The position numbers were made by a program, and so were the translations under genes. From contig NZ_AGQV01000001.1 of the NCBI RefSeq assembly GCF_000234355.1, forward strand, positions 434,001 through 498,000: DNA of 64,000 bases, read 5' to 3'. Positions 38,056-46,588 of the stretch are shown in pieces. Each line of letters begins with the position of its first letter. The stretch's first letter is position 1. The stretch comes from Gluconobacter morbifer G707 (lineage in GTDB: Bacteria > Pseudomonadota > Alphaproteobacteria > Acetobacterales > Acetobacteraceae). The notes under the pieces were generated by a model. The model did not search any database. It was not told the DNA's origin and saw only the letters and a program-made list of their open reading frames with translations.

Positions 38056-38625
38056 ATGACCATGGCTACCGATACAAAGAATGCTTTCCTGACGGACGTG
38101 AAGATCCTTCGTGAAAAGGCCCGTCAGTCCCTCGACAATGGTGCGGTTGTCCCGACCTATCAGGGTGATGTCCAGACCGCGATCGATCTGCTTCAGGCCG
38201 TGCTGGCGACGGAAATCGTTTGCGTCCTGCGCTATACGATGCATTCCATCGCGGTTGAGGGCCTCACCAGCGAGAGCGTCGGCAAGGAATTCCAGGAACA
38301 CGCCGCCTCCGAGCGCAAACACATGCTGGGTGCCGCAAATCGGATTGACCAGCTGGGCGGTGTGCCGAATTTCAACCCGGAAGGCCTCGCCACCCGCTCT
38401 GCCACGGAATACGGCAATGGCGGCAACCTCGTGGAAATGGTCAAGCAGGATCTGGTCGCCGAGCGGATCGTGATCGAGCACTATCAGGAACTGATCCGTT
38501 ACTTCGGGGACAAGGATCCAACGACCCGTATCCTGCTCGAAGGCTTCCTCGCGGATGAAGAGGATCACGCCACCGATCTGCATGATCTGCTGGTCGCTCA
38601 CGAAGGCAAGCCGTTCCTGTCCTGA
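38056..38625 (+). CDS. Bacterioferritin-like ferritin-family protein
   Basis: A 189-residue four-helix-bundle protein. Di-iron or haem-ferritin type motifs are visible: LLQAVLATEIVCVLRYTMH (first helix Glu), FQEHAASERKHMLGAANRI (Glu-x6-Glu-x2-His) and LEGFLADEEDHATDLHDLL (Glu-Glu-x-His near the end). It stores or detoxifies iron in the cytoplasm. The size is somewhat larger than classical Bfr (about 158), with an extra N-terminal helix. It starts at 38056 or at the second ATG at 38062. It is monocistronic with its own terminator. Confidence 0.85.
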   Translation: MTMATDTKNAFLTDVKILREKARQSLDNGAVVPTYQGDVQTAIDLLQAVLATEIVCVLRYTMHSIAVEGLTSESVGKEFQEHAASERKHMLGAANRIDQLGGVPNFNPEGLATRSATEYGNGGNLVEMVKQDLVAERIVIEHYQELIRYFGDKDPTTRILLEGFLADEEDHATDLHDLLVAHEGKPFLS

Positions 38626-38651
38626 AATTCTTCAGGGATGTGAGGTCAATG

Positions 38652-38694
38652 GAGCGGGGAGGTCTGTGTGAAACAGCTTCCCGTTCTTTTTTTT
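38652..38694 (+). terminator. Terminator after the bacterioferritin-like gene
   Basis: A 10-bp stem including two G-T pairs (38652-38661 with 38677-38686), directly followed by eight Ts. Confidence 0.8.
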
Positions 38695-38777
38695 GCCATA
38701 ACAACGCCTTATGGCAGCCGAAACCCACCTTTAGAACTTCTCTCTGTCATGTTCCCCTGCCCTGAGAGGAGGTATCT

Positions 38778-39098
38778 GTGCTCAAGCATTTATCCGGTAT
38801 TTTTGCCGTATCCGCTCTCTTCGCATCTGCCATGGCGCTTGCTCCCATGGGGAGCGGGACCGCCCACGCCCAGTTCGTCCCCTATAGCGGTCCGTACGGA
38901 CAGAGACCTCCGCCACCACGTGATCTCGTTGAATCCGTTCCCCCTCATGCCCGGGGGATGCGGTGGCGTGGCGGACACTGGGAATGGACCGGCCGGGGTT
39001 ACCGGTGGCGACCGGGTCGCATGGAAAGGATGCAGGTCAACCGGCTTCCGCCGCCGCCTCCACCGCCACCGCCGGGGCAATTTCAGCCGCGCCCGTAA
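38778..39098 (+). CDS. Small secreted Trp/Arg/Pro-rich protein
   Basis: A 106-residue protein starting at GTG with an excellent GAGAGGAGGT ribosome site. A Sec signal (about 1-31, ending GTAHAQ) leads to a mature protein with RWRGGHWEWTGRGYRWRPGRM, similar to the YXWGXW-type repeats of small periplasmic proteins. It ends in a tract of nine prolines. Function is unknown; its neighbours (bacterioferritin, xthA) give no firm hint. It converges on xthA with 7 bases between them. Confidence 0.7.
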   Translation: MLKHLSGIFAVSALFASAMALAPMGSGTAHAQFVPYSGPYGQRPPPPRDLVESVPPHARGMRWRGGHWEWTGRGYRWRPGRMERMQVNRLPPPPPPPPPGQFQPRP

Positions 39099-39105
39099 GG
39101 GCTGC

Positions 39106-39879
39106 CTATTTCCGCAGCGTCACGAGAACCGGAACATGATCGGAAGACTTTTCCCGGGCGCGTTCATCGCGGTCGATGGTGAAGGCTTCCAGCCGGTCCG
39201 CCACGCGGGGCGAAAGCAGGGCATGGTCAATTCGCAGGCCTGAATTACGCTGGAACGCCGCAGCCTGATAATCCCAGAATGTGTAATGACGCCCGGTCGG
39301 TTCAAGTGCCCGTAGGGCATCCGTGAGGCCTGTCCAGCGGAGACGATTGAAGGCAGCCCGGCTCTCGGGACGCGTCAGGGCATCTGTGGGAGAGAGTGCG
39401 CCGGGAGCGAAATCCTCGTCCGTGGGGCAGACATTATAATCGCCCAGGAACAGGAACGGGCGTTCTTCGGCCAAGAAAAGTCTGGCGCGGAGGGTGAGGG
39501 CATCGAAGAAAGCCATTTTCCGGCCATAGCCTTCTTCGCTGCCGGAATTTCCGTTCGGCAGGTAAAGATTGCCCACGGTCACGCCATCAAGCTCCGCCTC
39601 GATATAGCGCGCGGCCGGATCTTCAACGCCGGGCAGATGGCGTGTCGTGACAGTGAACGGGTCGCGCCCAATCAGAGCCACACCGTTATAGGCTTTCTGT
39701 CCCGCTGTTGCGATGTGAAAACCAGCTTCTGCGAAGGAGGCTGGAAACTGGCCGTCCTCGCATTTGATTTCCTGAAGGCAGAGCAGGTCGCATTCAGGAT
39801 GACGGTCCAGCCAGTCATGAACCAGATGGGCACGGGCGCGAATGGAATTGATGTTCCAGCTTGCAATCGTCAGTGACAT
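39106..39879 (-). CDS. xthA: Exodeoxyribonuclease III
   Basis: A 257-residue AP endonuclease/3'-5' exonuclease for base excision repair. Motifs are SLTIASWNINSIRAR at the start, LLCLQEIKCEDGQFP (metal-binding Glu), LYLPNGNSGSEEGYGRKMAF, LGDYNVCPTDEDF and the catalytic Asp-His pair in SSDHVPVLV at the end. I chose the ATG at 39879, five bases downstream of the IscA-like gene, so the two are probably one transcript. Confidence 0.94.
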   Translation of the reverse strand: MSLTIASWNINSIRARAHLVHDWLDRHPECDLLCLQEIKCEDGQFPASFAEAGFHIATAGQKAYNGVALIGRDPFTVTTRHLPGVEDPAARYIEAELDGVTVGNLYLPNGNSGSEEGYGRKMAFFDALTLRARLFLAEERPFLFLGDYNVCPTDEDFAPGALSPTDALTRPESRAAFNRLRWTGLTDALRALEPTGRHYTFWDYQAAAFQRNSGLRIDHALLSPRVADRLEAFTIDRDERAREKSSDHVPVLVTLRK

Positions 39880-39883
39880 CGGA

Positions 39884-40228
39884 TCACGCCAGCGAGAAAC
39901 TGGTGCCGCAACCGCAGGAAGAGGCGGCATTGGGGTTCGTGATCGTGAAATGCGCGCCCATCAGTTTGTCCACGAATTCCAGCTGCGCCCCTTCCAGCAG
40001 TTCCAGACTGGTTGCATCAACAAGAACTTTCGCCCCGTCACGTTCGATGACAACATCCTCCGGGCCAGTGTCGCGATCCAGCTTGAACTGGTACTGGAAA
40101 CCATTGCAGCCACCAGCAAGGACGGAGACGCGCAGCGCCAGTTCCGCGGGATCCGGTTGTGCGGAAACGATCTCTACAATGCGCGCCGCCGCACTTGGGG
40201 AGAGGGAAAAGGCTGGTGTGTCGGTCAT
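39884..40228 (-). CDS. erpA: Iron-sulfur cluster insertion protein, ErpA/IscA (HesB) family
   Basis: A 114-residue A-type carrier with the three invariant cysteines: Cys41 in LAGGCNGFQYQ, and Cys105 and Cys107 in SSCGCGTSF. It receives and delivers Fe-S clusters to apoproteins. The start is taken at MTDTPAFSL, because homology begins with LSPSAAARI. It lies directly upstream of xthA. The ErpA, IscA and SufA forms are hard to tell apart by sequence alone, so the symbol is provisional. A palindrome and inverted repeat lie upstream. Confidence 0.85.
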   Translation of the reverse strand: MTDTPAFSLSPSAAARIVEIVSAQPDPAELALRVSVLAGGCNGFQYQFKLDRDTGPEDVVIERDGAKVLVDATSLELLEGAQLEFVDKLMGAHFTITNPNAASSCGCGTSFSLA

Positions 40229-40272
40229 CGGTCGGCTCCGGACTGTGATGCCTGCCCTGCGCGGCCCAAGGG

Positions 40273-40317
40273 CTGTTCCGATGCGCCGGAGGAAGGCGAA
40301 AGATGTTCCGGAACAGT
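40273..40317. promoter_or_regulatory. Inverted repeat and 12-bp palindrome between erpA-like gene and dgt
   Basis: TGTTCCGGAACA at 40304-40315 is a perfect palindrome. Its right half also pairs with CTGTTCCG at 40273-40280, giving an alternative hairpin. It lies 45-90 bases upstream of the erpA-like start on the minus strand. It could be an operator for iron-sulfur or damage regulation, or a leader structure; the regulator is unknown. Confidence 0.35.
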
Positions 40318-40503
40318 CCGTCAAGGCAGGACGGGAATGGTCCTGATTATATGGCGAGAGGATGCGGGAGCGCAAAGGGGGATAAAGGAAGCCGTCGGGG
40401 AAAGGGGCGGTTGCGCCCTGACTGCGCTGCCGTAGAATGACGTCGTGATCCGGCTGGAAACGGCGCTCTTTGGCCCGACGGCTCACAGTCAGGGAGTGCA
40501 TCC

Positions 40504-41667
40504 ATGGTGGCAGTCTATGCGGTACAGGAAGCCGGAGCGCGCGGGCGTCTCTATCCGGAGCCGGAAAGTCCTGTTCGCTCACCCTGGCAGCGGGATCGTG
40601 ACCGTGTCCTTCATTCCGCCGGTTTCCGCACCCTTCAGTACAAGACGCAGGTCTTCATCAACCATGAGGGTGACTTTTTCCGCACGCGCCTGACCCATTC
40701 CCTTGAAGTGGCGCAGATCGCCCGCTCGATTGCTCGTAATCTTGGCCTGAACGAGGATCTGACGGAAGCGGTGGCGCTGGCTCATGATCTTGGGCACACA
40801 CCCTTCGGGCATGCGGGTGAGGATGCGCTCTCCCTGGCCATGCAGGACTGGGGCGGCTTCGATCATAATACCCAGTCCCTGCGCCTCGTGACGTCTCTGG
40901 AGGCCCGGTATCATGCTTTTGACGGGCTGAACCTGACATGGGAGGCCCTGGAAGGGCTGGCCAAGCATAACGGCCCGGTCAAACGGCCTACCCCCTATCT
41001 CGTGGATTACGATGCAAGGCATCATCTGGATCTTGCAAGTTATGCCTCTGCCGAGGCGCAGGTCGCCGCCATGGCAGATGACATCGCCTATCACGGCCAT
41101 GATCTCGATGACGGCCTGCGGGCCGGACTGCTCTCCTTCGAAGACATCGAGGATCTGCCCATCGTAGGCGAAGCCCTCATTCATTCCCGCGAGCTGGAGC
41201 GGCGAACCGGACGCGAGGCCTTCGATCAGGCGCAGCGTGTGCGCCATGAGACCATTCGTATCGTCATCAATGCGCTGGCCACGGACCTGACGGACCAGAC
41301 ATGGCGCAATCTTGAGGCTCTGAACCCGCAGTCAGCCGATGACATCCGTCATGCAGATCATCCGGTGGTGGCTTTTACGCCGCAGATGCGCGAGGCCAAC
41401 AAGGCCATCCGTAAATTCCTGTATGCCCGGATGTACCGCCACTGGCGCGTCAGGCGCATGACACGCAAGGCCAGGATCGCGGTGGCGGAAATATTCGATA
41501 TCCTGTCGGAGGAGCCGGGTCTTCTTCCCGATCCCTGGCAGCAGCGTGCAAAACTCCTTGACGAGACGGCGCGGCGGCGGCTGGTAGCGGATTATATCGC
41601 TGGAATGACCGATCGTTTGGCGATGGAAGAACATCGACGGTTGACGGACCTCTCCGTGCTGGGCTGA
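40504..41667 (+). CDS. dgt: dGTP triphosphohydrolase-like HD-domain protein
   Basis: A 387-residue HD-domain enzyme of the Dgt family, which hydrolyses dNTPs to nucleoside and triphosphate and so limits dNTP pools. Signature parts are PWQRDRDRVLHSAGFRTLQYKTQVF, the metal His in TRLTHSLEVAQIARSI and the HD pair in LAHDLGHTPFGHAGEDAL. Its length fits the shorter alphaproteobacterial type. It diverges from the erpA-like gene and is followed closely by argS. Confidence 0.93.
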   Translation: MVAVYAVQEAGARGRLYPEPESPVRSPWQRDRDRVLHSAGFRTLQYKTQVFINHEGDFFRTRLTHSLEVAQIARSIARNLGLNEDLTEAVALAHDLGHTPFGHAGEDALSLAMQDWGGFDHNTQSLRLVTSLEARYHAFDGLNLTWEALEGLAKHNGPVKRPTPYLVDYDARHHLDLASYASAEAQVAAMADDIAYHGHDLDDGLRAGLLSFEDIEDLPIVGEALIHSRELERRTGREAFDQAQRVRHETIRIVINALATDLTDQTWRNLEALNPQSADDIRHADHPVVAFTPQMREANKAIRKFLYARMYRHWRVRRMTRKARIAVAEIFDILSEEPGLLPDPWQQRAKLLDETARRRLVADYIAGMTDRLAMEEHRRLTDLSVLG

Positions 41668-41704
41668 TAGAGCCTCTCTGATGCGTTACAGGAATCGAGC
41701 TGAA

Positions 41705-43513
41705 ATGGCCGCTGCACCCACTGCCCCCACGACTGACTGCCTCTTTGCCCGCACACGGGAGCAGGTGTGCGAGGCATTGCGGTCTGTTGTCCCCGGAATT
41801 CCGGAGGAGGTTGCGCAGCGTGTCGAGGTCACGCCCCCGCGTGACGCCGCTCATGGTGACATGGCGACGAACGCCGCTCTGCTGGCCGCCAAACCCGCAC
41901 GTCGCAGACCTGCCGAGATTGCCGCCGAACTGGTACGGAAGTTGGTGGAACTGCCGGAGGTGGAGAAGGCCGAAGCCGCCGGTCCGGGCTTTGTGAACCT
42001 GACCCTGAAGCCATCTGTGCTTCAGGATGTGGCGATATCCGTCCTGACGGCTGGTCCGGCCTATGGCCGTTCCAGACTGGGGCAGGGGACGCGCGTCAAT
42101 GTGGAATACGTCTCCGCCAACCCGACCGGCCCGATGCATGTCGGCCATTGCCGCGGCGCGGTTGTGGGGGATGCGCTGGCCAACCTGCTGGAGGCGGCGG
42201 GTTATGGTGTCACGCGCGAATACTACATCAACGATGCCGGAACCCAGGTCACGGCTCTGACATGGGCAACCTACTGGCGCTACCTCCAGGTCATAGGCAC
42301 GGACATCGATGCCGAAACCTTCGGGAAGCTGACTCCTGCGGGTCTGCAGTATCAGGGAGATTATCTCGTCCCCGTTGCACAGGCCATCGCCGCGGAACAT
42401 GGCCGTTCACTGGCAAATGAAGATGGCAGTCCGGCCGATCCTTCCGTCTGGTTCGAGACGGTGCGCCGCGAAACACTGGTGAAGATGATGGCCGCCATCC
42501 GTGAGGATCTTGCGGCACTGGGCATTACCCATGAAGTCTTTGCCAGCGAAGCGGAAACGCTGGCCAGCGGCCGTGTAGATGCCGCCATTGCGGCACTGGA
42601 CGCCAAGGGATTGCTGTACGAAGGTGTTCTGGAGCCGCCGAAAGGCAAGTTGCCGGATGACTGGGAAGCTCGTCCGCAGACACTGTTCCGCTCTACGGAT
42701 TTCGGGGACGATACCGACCGTGCGCTCCGCAAGTCCGACGGTTCCAACACCTATTTCGCGAATGACATTGGCTATCACGCCCAGAAAGCCGCGACGGCAG
42801 ATGTCCTGATCGATGTACTTGGTGCGGATCATGGTGGGTATGTCTCCCGCATGCGCGCCGCCATTGCGGCTCTGACAGACGGCAAAACCGATTTTGAAGT
42901 CGTCATATGCCAGATCGTGCGCGTGATACGGAATGGCGAACCTGTCCGCATGTCCAAGCGCGCGGGAACTTTCGTCACGTTGCGTGATCTGCTGGATGAA
43001 GTCGGCCCCGATGCCGTGCGCTTCACGATGCTGACCCGCAAGGCCGATGCACAGATGGAGTTCGATCTGGACGCCGTCGTGGCCCAGACGCGCGATAATC
43101 CGGTCTTCTATGTCCAGTATGCCCATGCCCGCTGTCGGTCCGTCCTGCGCTCTGCCGAGACGATGTTCGGCGCGGATGCCGTGACGCCGGAAGCTCTGAC
43201 GAAAGTCGATCTGTCCGGTCTGTCCTCGGATGTGGAACTGGCGGTCCTGCGTCGACTGGCCTCTTTCCCCCGCACGGTGGAAGCAGCGGCCGTGGCGCGT
43301 GAGCCGCATCGCATCGCGACCTATTGCATTGATCTGGCGTCCGATTTCCACGCTTTGTGGAACCGTGGACGTGAGGACACGACCCTGCGATTCCTGCATG
43401 AGAACGACCGTGAAACCAGTCTTGCCAAGCTGGCGCTCGTTTCGGCCATTGCGGAAACGCTGCGCTGTGCGCTTACCATTCTCGGCGTTGTGCCGGTAGA
43501 GGAGATGCGATGA
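41705..43513 (+). CDS. argS: Arginine--tRNA ligase
   Basis: A 602-residue class I synthetase. It has an N-terminal Add-1 domain, then the HIGH-type motif in SANPTGPMHVGHCRG, AQKAATADVLIDVLGADHGGY and the KMSKS-equivalent VRMSKRAGTF. The helical anticodon domain ends with a typical ILGVVPVEEM. The start is either the ATG at 41705 or one at 41681, and neither has a strong ribosome site. The stop overlaps the start of the SPOR-protein gene by four bases (ATGA). Confidence 0.95.
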   Translation: MAAAPTAPTTDCLFARTREQVCEALRSVVPGIPEEVAQRVEVTPPRDAAHGDMATNAALLAAKPARRRPAEIAAELVRKLVELPEVEKAEAAGPGFVNLTLKPSVLQDVAISVLTAGPAYGRSRLGQGTRVNVEYVSANPTGPMHVGHCRGAVVGDALANLLEAAGYGVTREYYINDAGTQVTALTWATYWRYLQVIGTDIDAETFGKLTPAGLQYQGDYLVPVAQAIAAEHGRSLANEDGSPADPSVWFETVRRETLVKMMAAIREDLAALGITHEVFASEAETLASGRVDAAIAALDAKGLLYEGVLEPPKGKLPDDWEARPQTLFRSTDFGDDTDRALRKSDGSNTYFANDIGYHAQKAATADVLIDVLGADHGGYVSRMRAAIAALTDGKTDFEVVICQIVRVIRNGEPVRMSKRAGTFVTLRDLLDEVGPDAVRFTMLTRKADAQMEFDLDAVVAQTRDNPVFYVQYAHARCRSVLRSAETMFGADAVTPEALTKVDLSGLSSDVELAVLRRLASFPRTVEAAAVAREPHRIATYCIDLASDFHALWNRGREDTTLRFLHENDRETSLAKLALVSAIAETLRCALTILGVVPVEEMR

Positions 43514-44631
43514 CACCGGAAAATGACAGGGACCGGGACGTCAGGGAGCGCAACGTCAAGGACCAGGCCCCTCGCGACCAGCCTTCCAGGGACCAGGCGC
43601 CCAGAGATCCGGGCGACTATGCGGACATGCCTTCCCGCCCGGCGGCGGGTGGCGGTCGTTTTGACCGCGAACGCCTGACCAACGATTACGAGGAAGAACC
43701 GATCCCGCGCCGTCGTCCTGCGGCGGCGGGTGGAGCCATGGGCGGTGGCCTGAAAAACAGCATGTCTTCCATGCTGGGCAATGATCCTGCCACGCGCAAG
43801 CTGGTGGGGGGGGCGATCGGGATTGGCGCTGTCCTGCTGCTGGCTGTCGGTGGATGGTCGCTCATGGGTGGGCATCAGGGCGGCATTCCCATCATCGGGC
43901 CGCCGCCCGGCCCGGTGAAGGACCGTCCGGCCGATCCGGGTGGCATGGAAATCATGGGTGGCGATGGCGCTGAAACGGACATGACCGGCAACGGAGACGC
44001 CCATCTGGCTCCCGGCCCCGAGCAGCCTGATACGAAGGGACTGGCCCAGCAGTATGGCGTGCCGCCGGGTACGCCCGCGCCGGATGCAGGCAGGTCGCCA
44101 GCTTCCCCGGCTCCGGAAAACGGCCAGCCTGTTCCGCCTCCATCCGGAACACCGTCGCAGACACCTGTGGCGCCCGCCGTGCCGTCTTCTGAAGACAAGG
44201 CGGCTCCGGAGGCTGCCCAGCCGGTGCCGGAGGCGCCAAAGCCCGTCGAGACGCCAGCGCCCGCGAAGGAAAAGCCGAAAGACGCGGCGCCCGCCAGACC
44301 GCCGCATCATGCTGTGGAGCGGCCTTTGCCGCCGCCTGTTCCCGCGCCTGAAAATGGTGGACCAGCTGAGAAGCCGGCCACGGGTGGAAGTCGTGAGGTG
44401 CAGCTTGGTGCGCTCGACAGCGAAGCGGCCGCCCGCAAGGAGTGGGACAGCCTGCGCCATCAGGCTCCGGCGCTCTTCGCCGGGCATACGCCGCTTTTCG
44501 AGAAGACGACCCATGCCGACCACACGTTCGTGCGTCTGCGGATCGGCGGTTTCGCGGACCTGAAGACGGCGCGAGCGTATTGCGTGAAGCTGCATGCCCA
44601 GTCCATCGCCTGCACACCGGCACAGTTCTAG
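43510..44631 (+). CDS. SPOR-domain cell-division/envelope protein
   Basis: A 373-residue bitopic protein. It has a charged, Asp/Arg-rich cytoplasmic N-terminus with repeats (RDQAPRDQPSRDQAPRD), one membrane segment (about 97-117, VGGAIGIGAVLLLAVGGW) and a long Pro/Ala/Glu-rich periplasmic linker. The C-terminal SPOR domain (about 295-372) has REVQLGALDSEAAARKEW and FVRLRIGGFADLKTARAYC. SPOR domains bind denuded glycan at division sites. It is coupled to argS by an ATGA overlap and sits just upstream of scpA; this argS-SPOR-scpAB order is common in alphaproteobacteria. Confidence 0.9.
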   Translation: MTPENDRDRDVRERNVKDQAPRDQPSRDQAPRDPGDYADMPSRPAAGGGRFDRERLTNDYEEEPIPRRRPAAAGGAMGGGLKNSMSSMLGNDPATRKLVGGAIGIGAVLLLAVGGWSLMGGHQGGIPIIGPPPGPVKDRPADPGGMEIMGGDGAETDMTGNGDAHLAPGPEQPDTKGLAQQYGVPPGTPAPDAGRSPASPAPENGQPVPPPSGTPSQTPVAPAVPSSEDKAAPEAAQPVPEAPKPVETPAPAKEKPKDAAPARPPHHAVERPLPPPVPAPENGGPAEKPATGGSREVQLGALDSEAAARKEWDSLRHQAPALFAGHTPLFEKTTHADHTFVRLRIGGFADLKTARAYCVKLHAQSIACTPAQF

Positions 44632-44642
44632 GGGCTGAGGGT

Positions 44643-45398
44643 TTGAGCGAGGTTCTGCATCTGACGCTGGACGGGTATGAAGGGCCGCTTGACCTGCTTC
44701 TCGAACTTGCCCGCGCTCAGAAAGTGGACCTAGCGAAGATTTCCATCCTCCAGCTTGTCGAGCAGTATCTGGCCGTGGTGGAAAAGGCCCGGGCAGAAGC
44801 CCGGAGCCTGAGGCTCGAACTTGCGGCGGACTGGCTGGTGATGGCGGCATGGCTGGCGTGGCTCAAATCCCGCCTGCTTCTCCCGGCCGAAAATCACCCT
44901 GAAGATGCGGAAGAAGCCGCCGGTCTGCTACAGGACCGCCTGATCGAACTGGAACAGATGCGAGAGGCCGCCCGGTGGCTCGGCGATCAGCCGCGGCTTG
45001 GTGTGGATGTCTTTCGTCGCGGGCAGGAGGAAGATCACACCGAAATTGATCGATCCGGTCTGAAAGTGGATATGTCCGCCCTGATTACCGCTTATCTGGC
45101 CGCCCGTCGTCGTACGGCGCGCAAGCGTGTTTATGCTCCCCGTGTCCGGCGATACTGGAGCGTACAGGATGCGCTGGGGCGTCTTCGGCACATGCTCGGC
45201 AGTAACGCCGTCCGGAACTGGCAGACCCTGACTTCCCTGCTGCCGGAAACGCTGGAGGGGGGTGCGGATGGTCCTTACGGACGTAATGCCGCGCTGGCGG
45301 GAACCCTTCTGGCGGGACTGGAAATGGCCAAGGGTGGTGCTCTCGAACTGCGGCAGCCCGAGGCCTTTGCCGAAATCGAATGGCGTGTCCTTTCATGA
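44643..45398 (+). CDS. scpA: Segregation and condensation protein A
   Basis: A 251-residue kleisin that joins SMC and ScpB in the condensin complex. The N-terminal motif LDGYEGPLDLLLELARAQKVDL is characteristic, and the C-terminal winged-helix part (LELRQPEAFAEIEWRVL) closes the protein. The likely start is TTG at 44643, with GGGCTGAGG upstream; a longer start would run into the SPOR gene. It overlaps scpB by four bases (ATGA at 45395). Confidence 0.93.
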   Translation: MSEVLHLTLDGYEGPLDLLLELARAQKVDLAKISILQLVEQYLAVVEKARAEARSLRLELAADWLVMAAWLAWLKSRLLLPAENHPEDAEEAAGLLQDRLIELEQMREAARWLGDQPRLGVDVFRRGQEEDHTEIDRSGLKVDMSALITAYLAARRRTARKRVYAPRVRRYWSVQDALGRLRHMLGSNAVRNWQTLTSLLPETLEGGADGPYGRNAALAGTLLAGLEMAKGGALELRQPEAFAEIEWRVLS

Positions 45399-45985
45399 AT
45401 GACAGTGGTCTGAACCGGGCTTCCCTGCTGGTGGAAGCCCTTGTTTTCGCCAGTCCGGAACCTGTAAAGGTCTCGGCCATTGCCGAGCTTCTGAAAGTGC
45501 AGGGTTTCGAGCTTCCGGTTCCTGATGTTCTGGCTGCGGTTCAGATCCGCTACGCCAGTCATGCGATCGAACTGGTGGATGTGGCGGGAGGCTGGCAGTT
45601 CCGGACCCGTCCGGATTATGCCCAGGCGCTCGTCAGGGTGATCGAGAAACCCCGCCGGCTGAGCCGTGGTGCCATGGAAACACTGGCCATCATCGCCTAT
45701 CACCAGCCCTGTACCCGAGCGGAAATCGAGGCCATCCGTGGTGTTTCGCTGGGGCAGGCCATTCTGGACGCTCTTCTCGAAGATGGCCTGATTGCTCCGA
45801 AAGGCCGCAGGGAAGTGCCCGGTCGTCCGGTCCTCTGGAGCACGACGTCGACTTTTCTGGAAAGTTTTGGCCTGCCCGATCTGGGTGCATTGCCCCGGAG
45901 AGAGGACTTCCTGCTTGATCGCGCGCCCACGGAAGCTGCGCCGGACGCTTCTTCCGCCGTAGGCGGGGGCGTGGAGAAAGGCTAG
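45395..45985 (+). CDS. scpB: Segregation and condensation protein B
   Basis: A 196-residue SMC-complex subunit made of two winged-helix domains. Motifs are LLVEALVFASPEPV, LSRGAMETLAIIAYHQPCTRAEIEAIRGV-type sequence and ALLEDGLIAPKGRREVPGRP. It is translationally coupled to scpA, and tatB follows after 9 bases. A short acidic C-terminal tail is not conserved. Confidence 0.94.
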   Translation: MNDSGLNRASLLVEALVFASPEPVKVSAIAELLKVQGFELPVPDVLAAVQIRYASHAIELVDVAGGWQFRTRPDYAQALVRVIEKPRRLSRGAMETLAIIAYHQPCTRAEIEAIRGVSLGQAILDALLEDGLIAPKGRREVPGRPVLWSTTSTFLESFGLPDLGALPRREDFLLDRAPTEAAPDASSAVGGGVEKG

Positions 45986-45994
45986 GATCGCGGC

Positions 45995-46588
45995 ATGTTT
46001 GATTTCAGTTTCTCGGAAATTGCGCTGCTGGGCATCGTGGCGATGGTGTTCATACGCCCGCAGGATCTGCCGGTCGCGATCCGTACGCTGTCCAATGCCG
46101 TCAAATCCATGCGGCGCATGGCGGCGGAATTCCAGTCCCATGTCGATGACATGGTCCGGGAAGCGGACCTTTCTGAAACCCGGAACCAGCTTCGGGATCT
46201 GAAAACCTTCAACCTGCGTGACAGGGTCACGAAAGCCATCGACGGTGACAATACGATCCGCCGCAGCCTTGAACTGGATCCGTCTTCTGCGCAGCCGCTT
46301 TCCAGCCCGGCTGGCCTGCCGAAAGTGCCTCCACCCCCGCCGCCTCCACCCCCGCCATCATCCCTGATGGATCTGGAAACGGTGCCCTACAATGCCCGCC
46401 CCCGGATGAGGGCGGATGAATGTCCCAATGATGACGTGAAGGAGGTGCCCTGCGTCTTGCCACCCACCACGGCAAGACGCCTTCTGCGGGAGCGCTTCCG
46501 CTGGCGCGCGCCGGACATCCTGCCGCCTGTCCGCGCCCTGCACCATGGACACCGCGTCGCCATTGCGAGCAGGAAGGAAAAGGAATGA
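45995..46588 (+). CDS. tatB: Sec-independent translocase subunit TatB
   Basis: A 197-residue protein with one N-terminal membrane helix (MFDFSFSEIALLGIVAMVFI) followed by the conserved RPQDLPVAIRTLSNAVKSMRRMA amphipathic helix. It recruits twin-arginine substrates with TatC. The C-terminal half is variable, with a tract of ten prolines and a basic end. The start ATG lies in a short gap after scpB, and its end overlaps tatC by four bases. No tatA is present in this cluster. Confidence 0.93.
   Translation: MFDFSFSEIALLGIVAMVFIRPQDLPVAIRTLSNAVKSMRRMAAEFQSHVDDMVREADLSETRNQLRDLKTFNLRDRVTKAIDGDNTIRRSLELDPSSAQPLSSPAGLPKVPPPPPPPPPPSSLMDLETVPYNARPRMRADECPNDDVKEVPCVLPPTTARRLLRERFRWRAPDILPPVRALHHGHRVAIASRKEKE

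Noticed and set aside
43321-44850. 509-codon frame antisense to the SPOR-protein gene
   Set aside because: Arg-rich low complexity that mirrors the Pro/Ala linker of the real gene.
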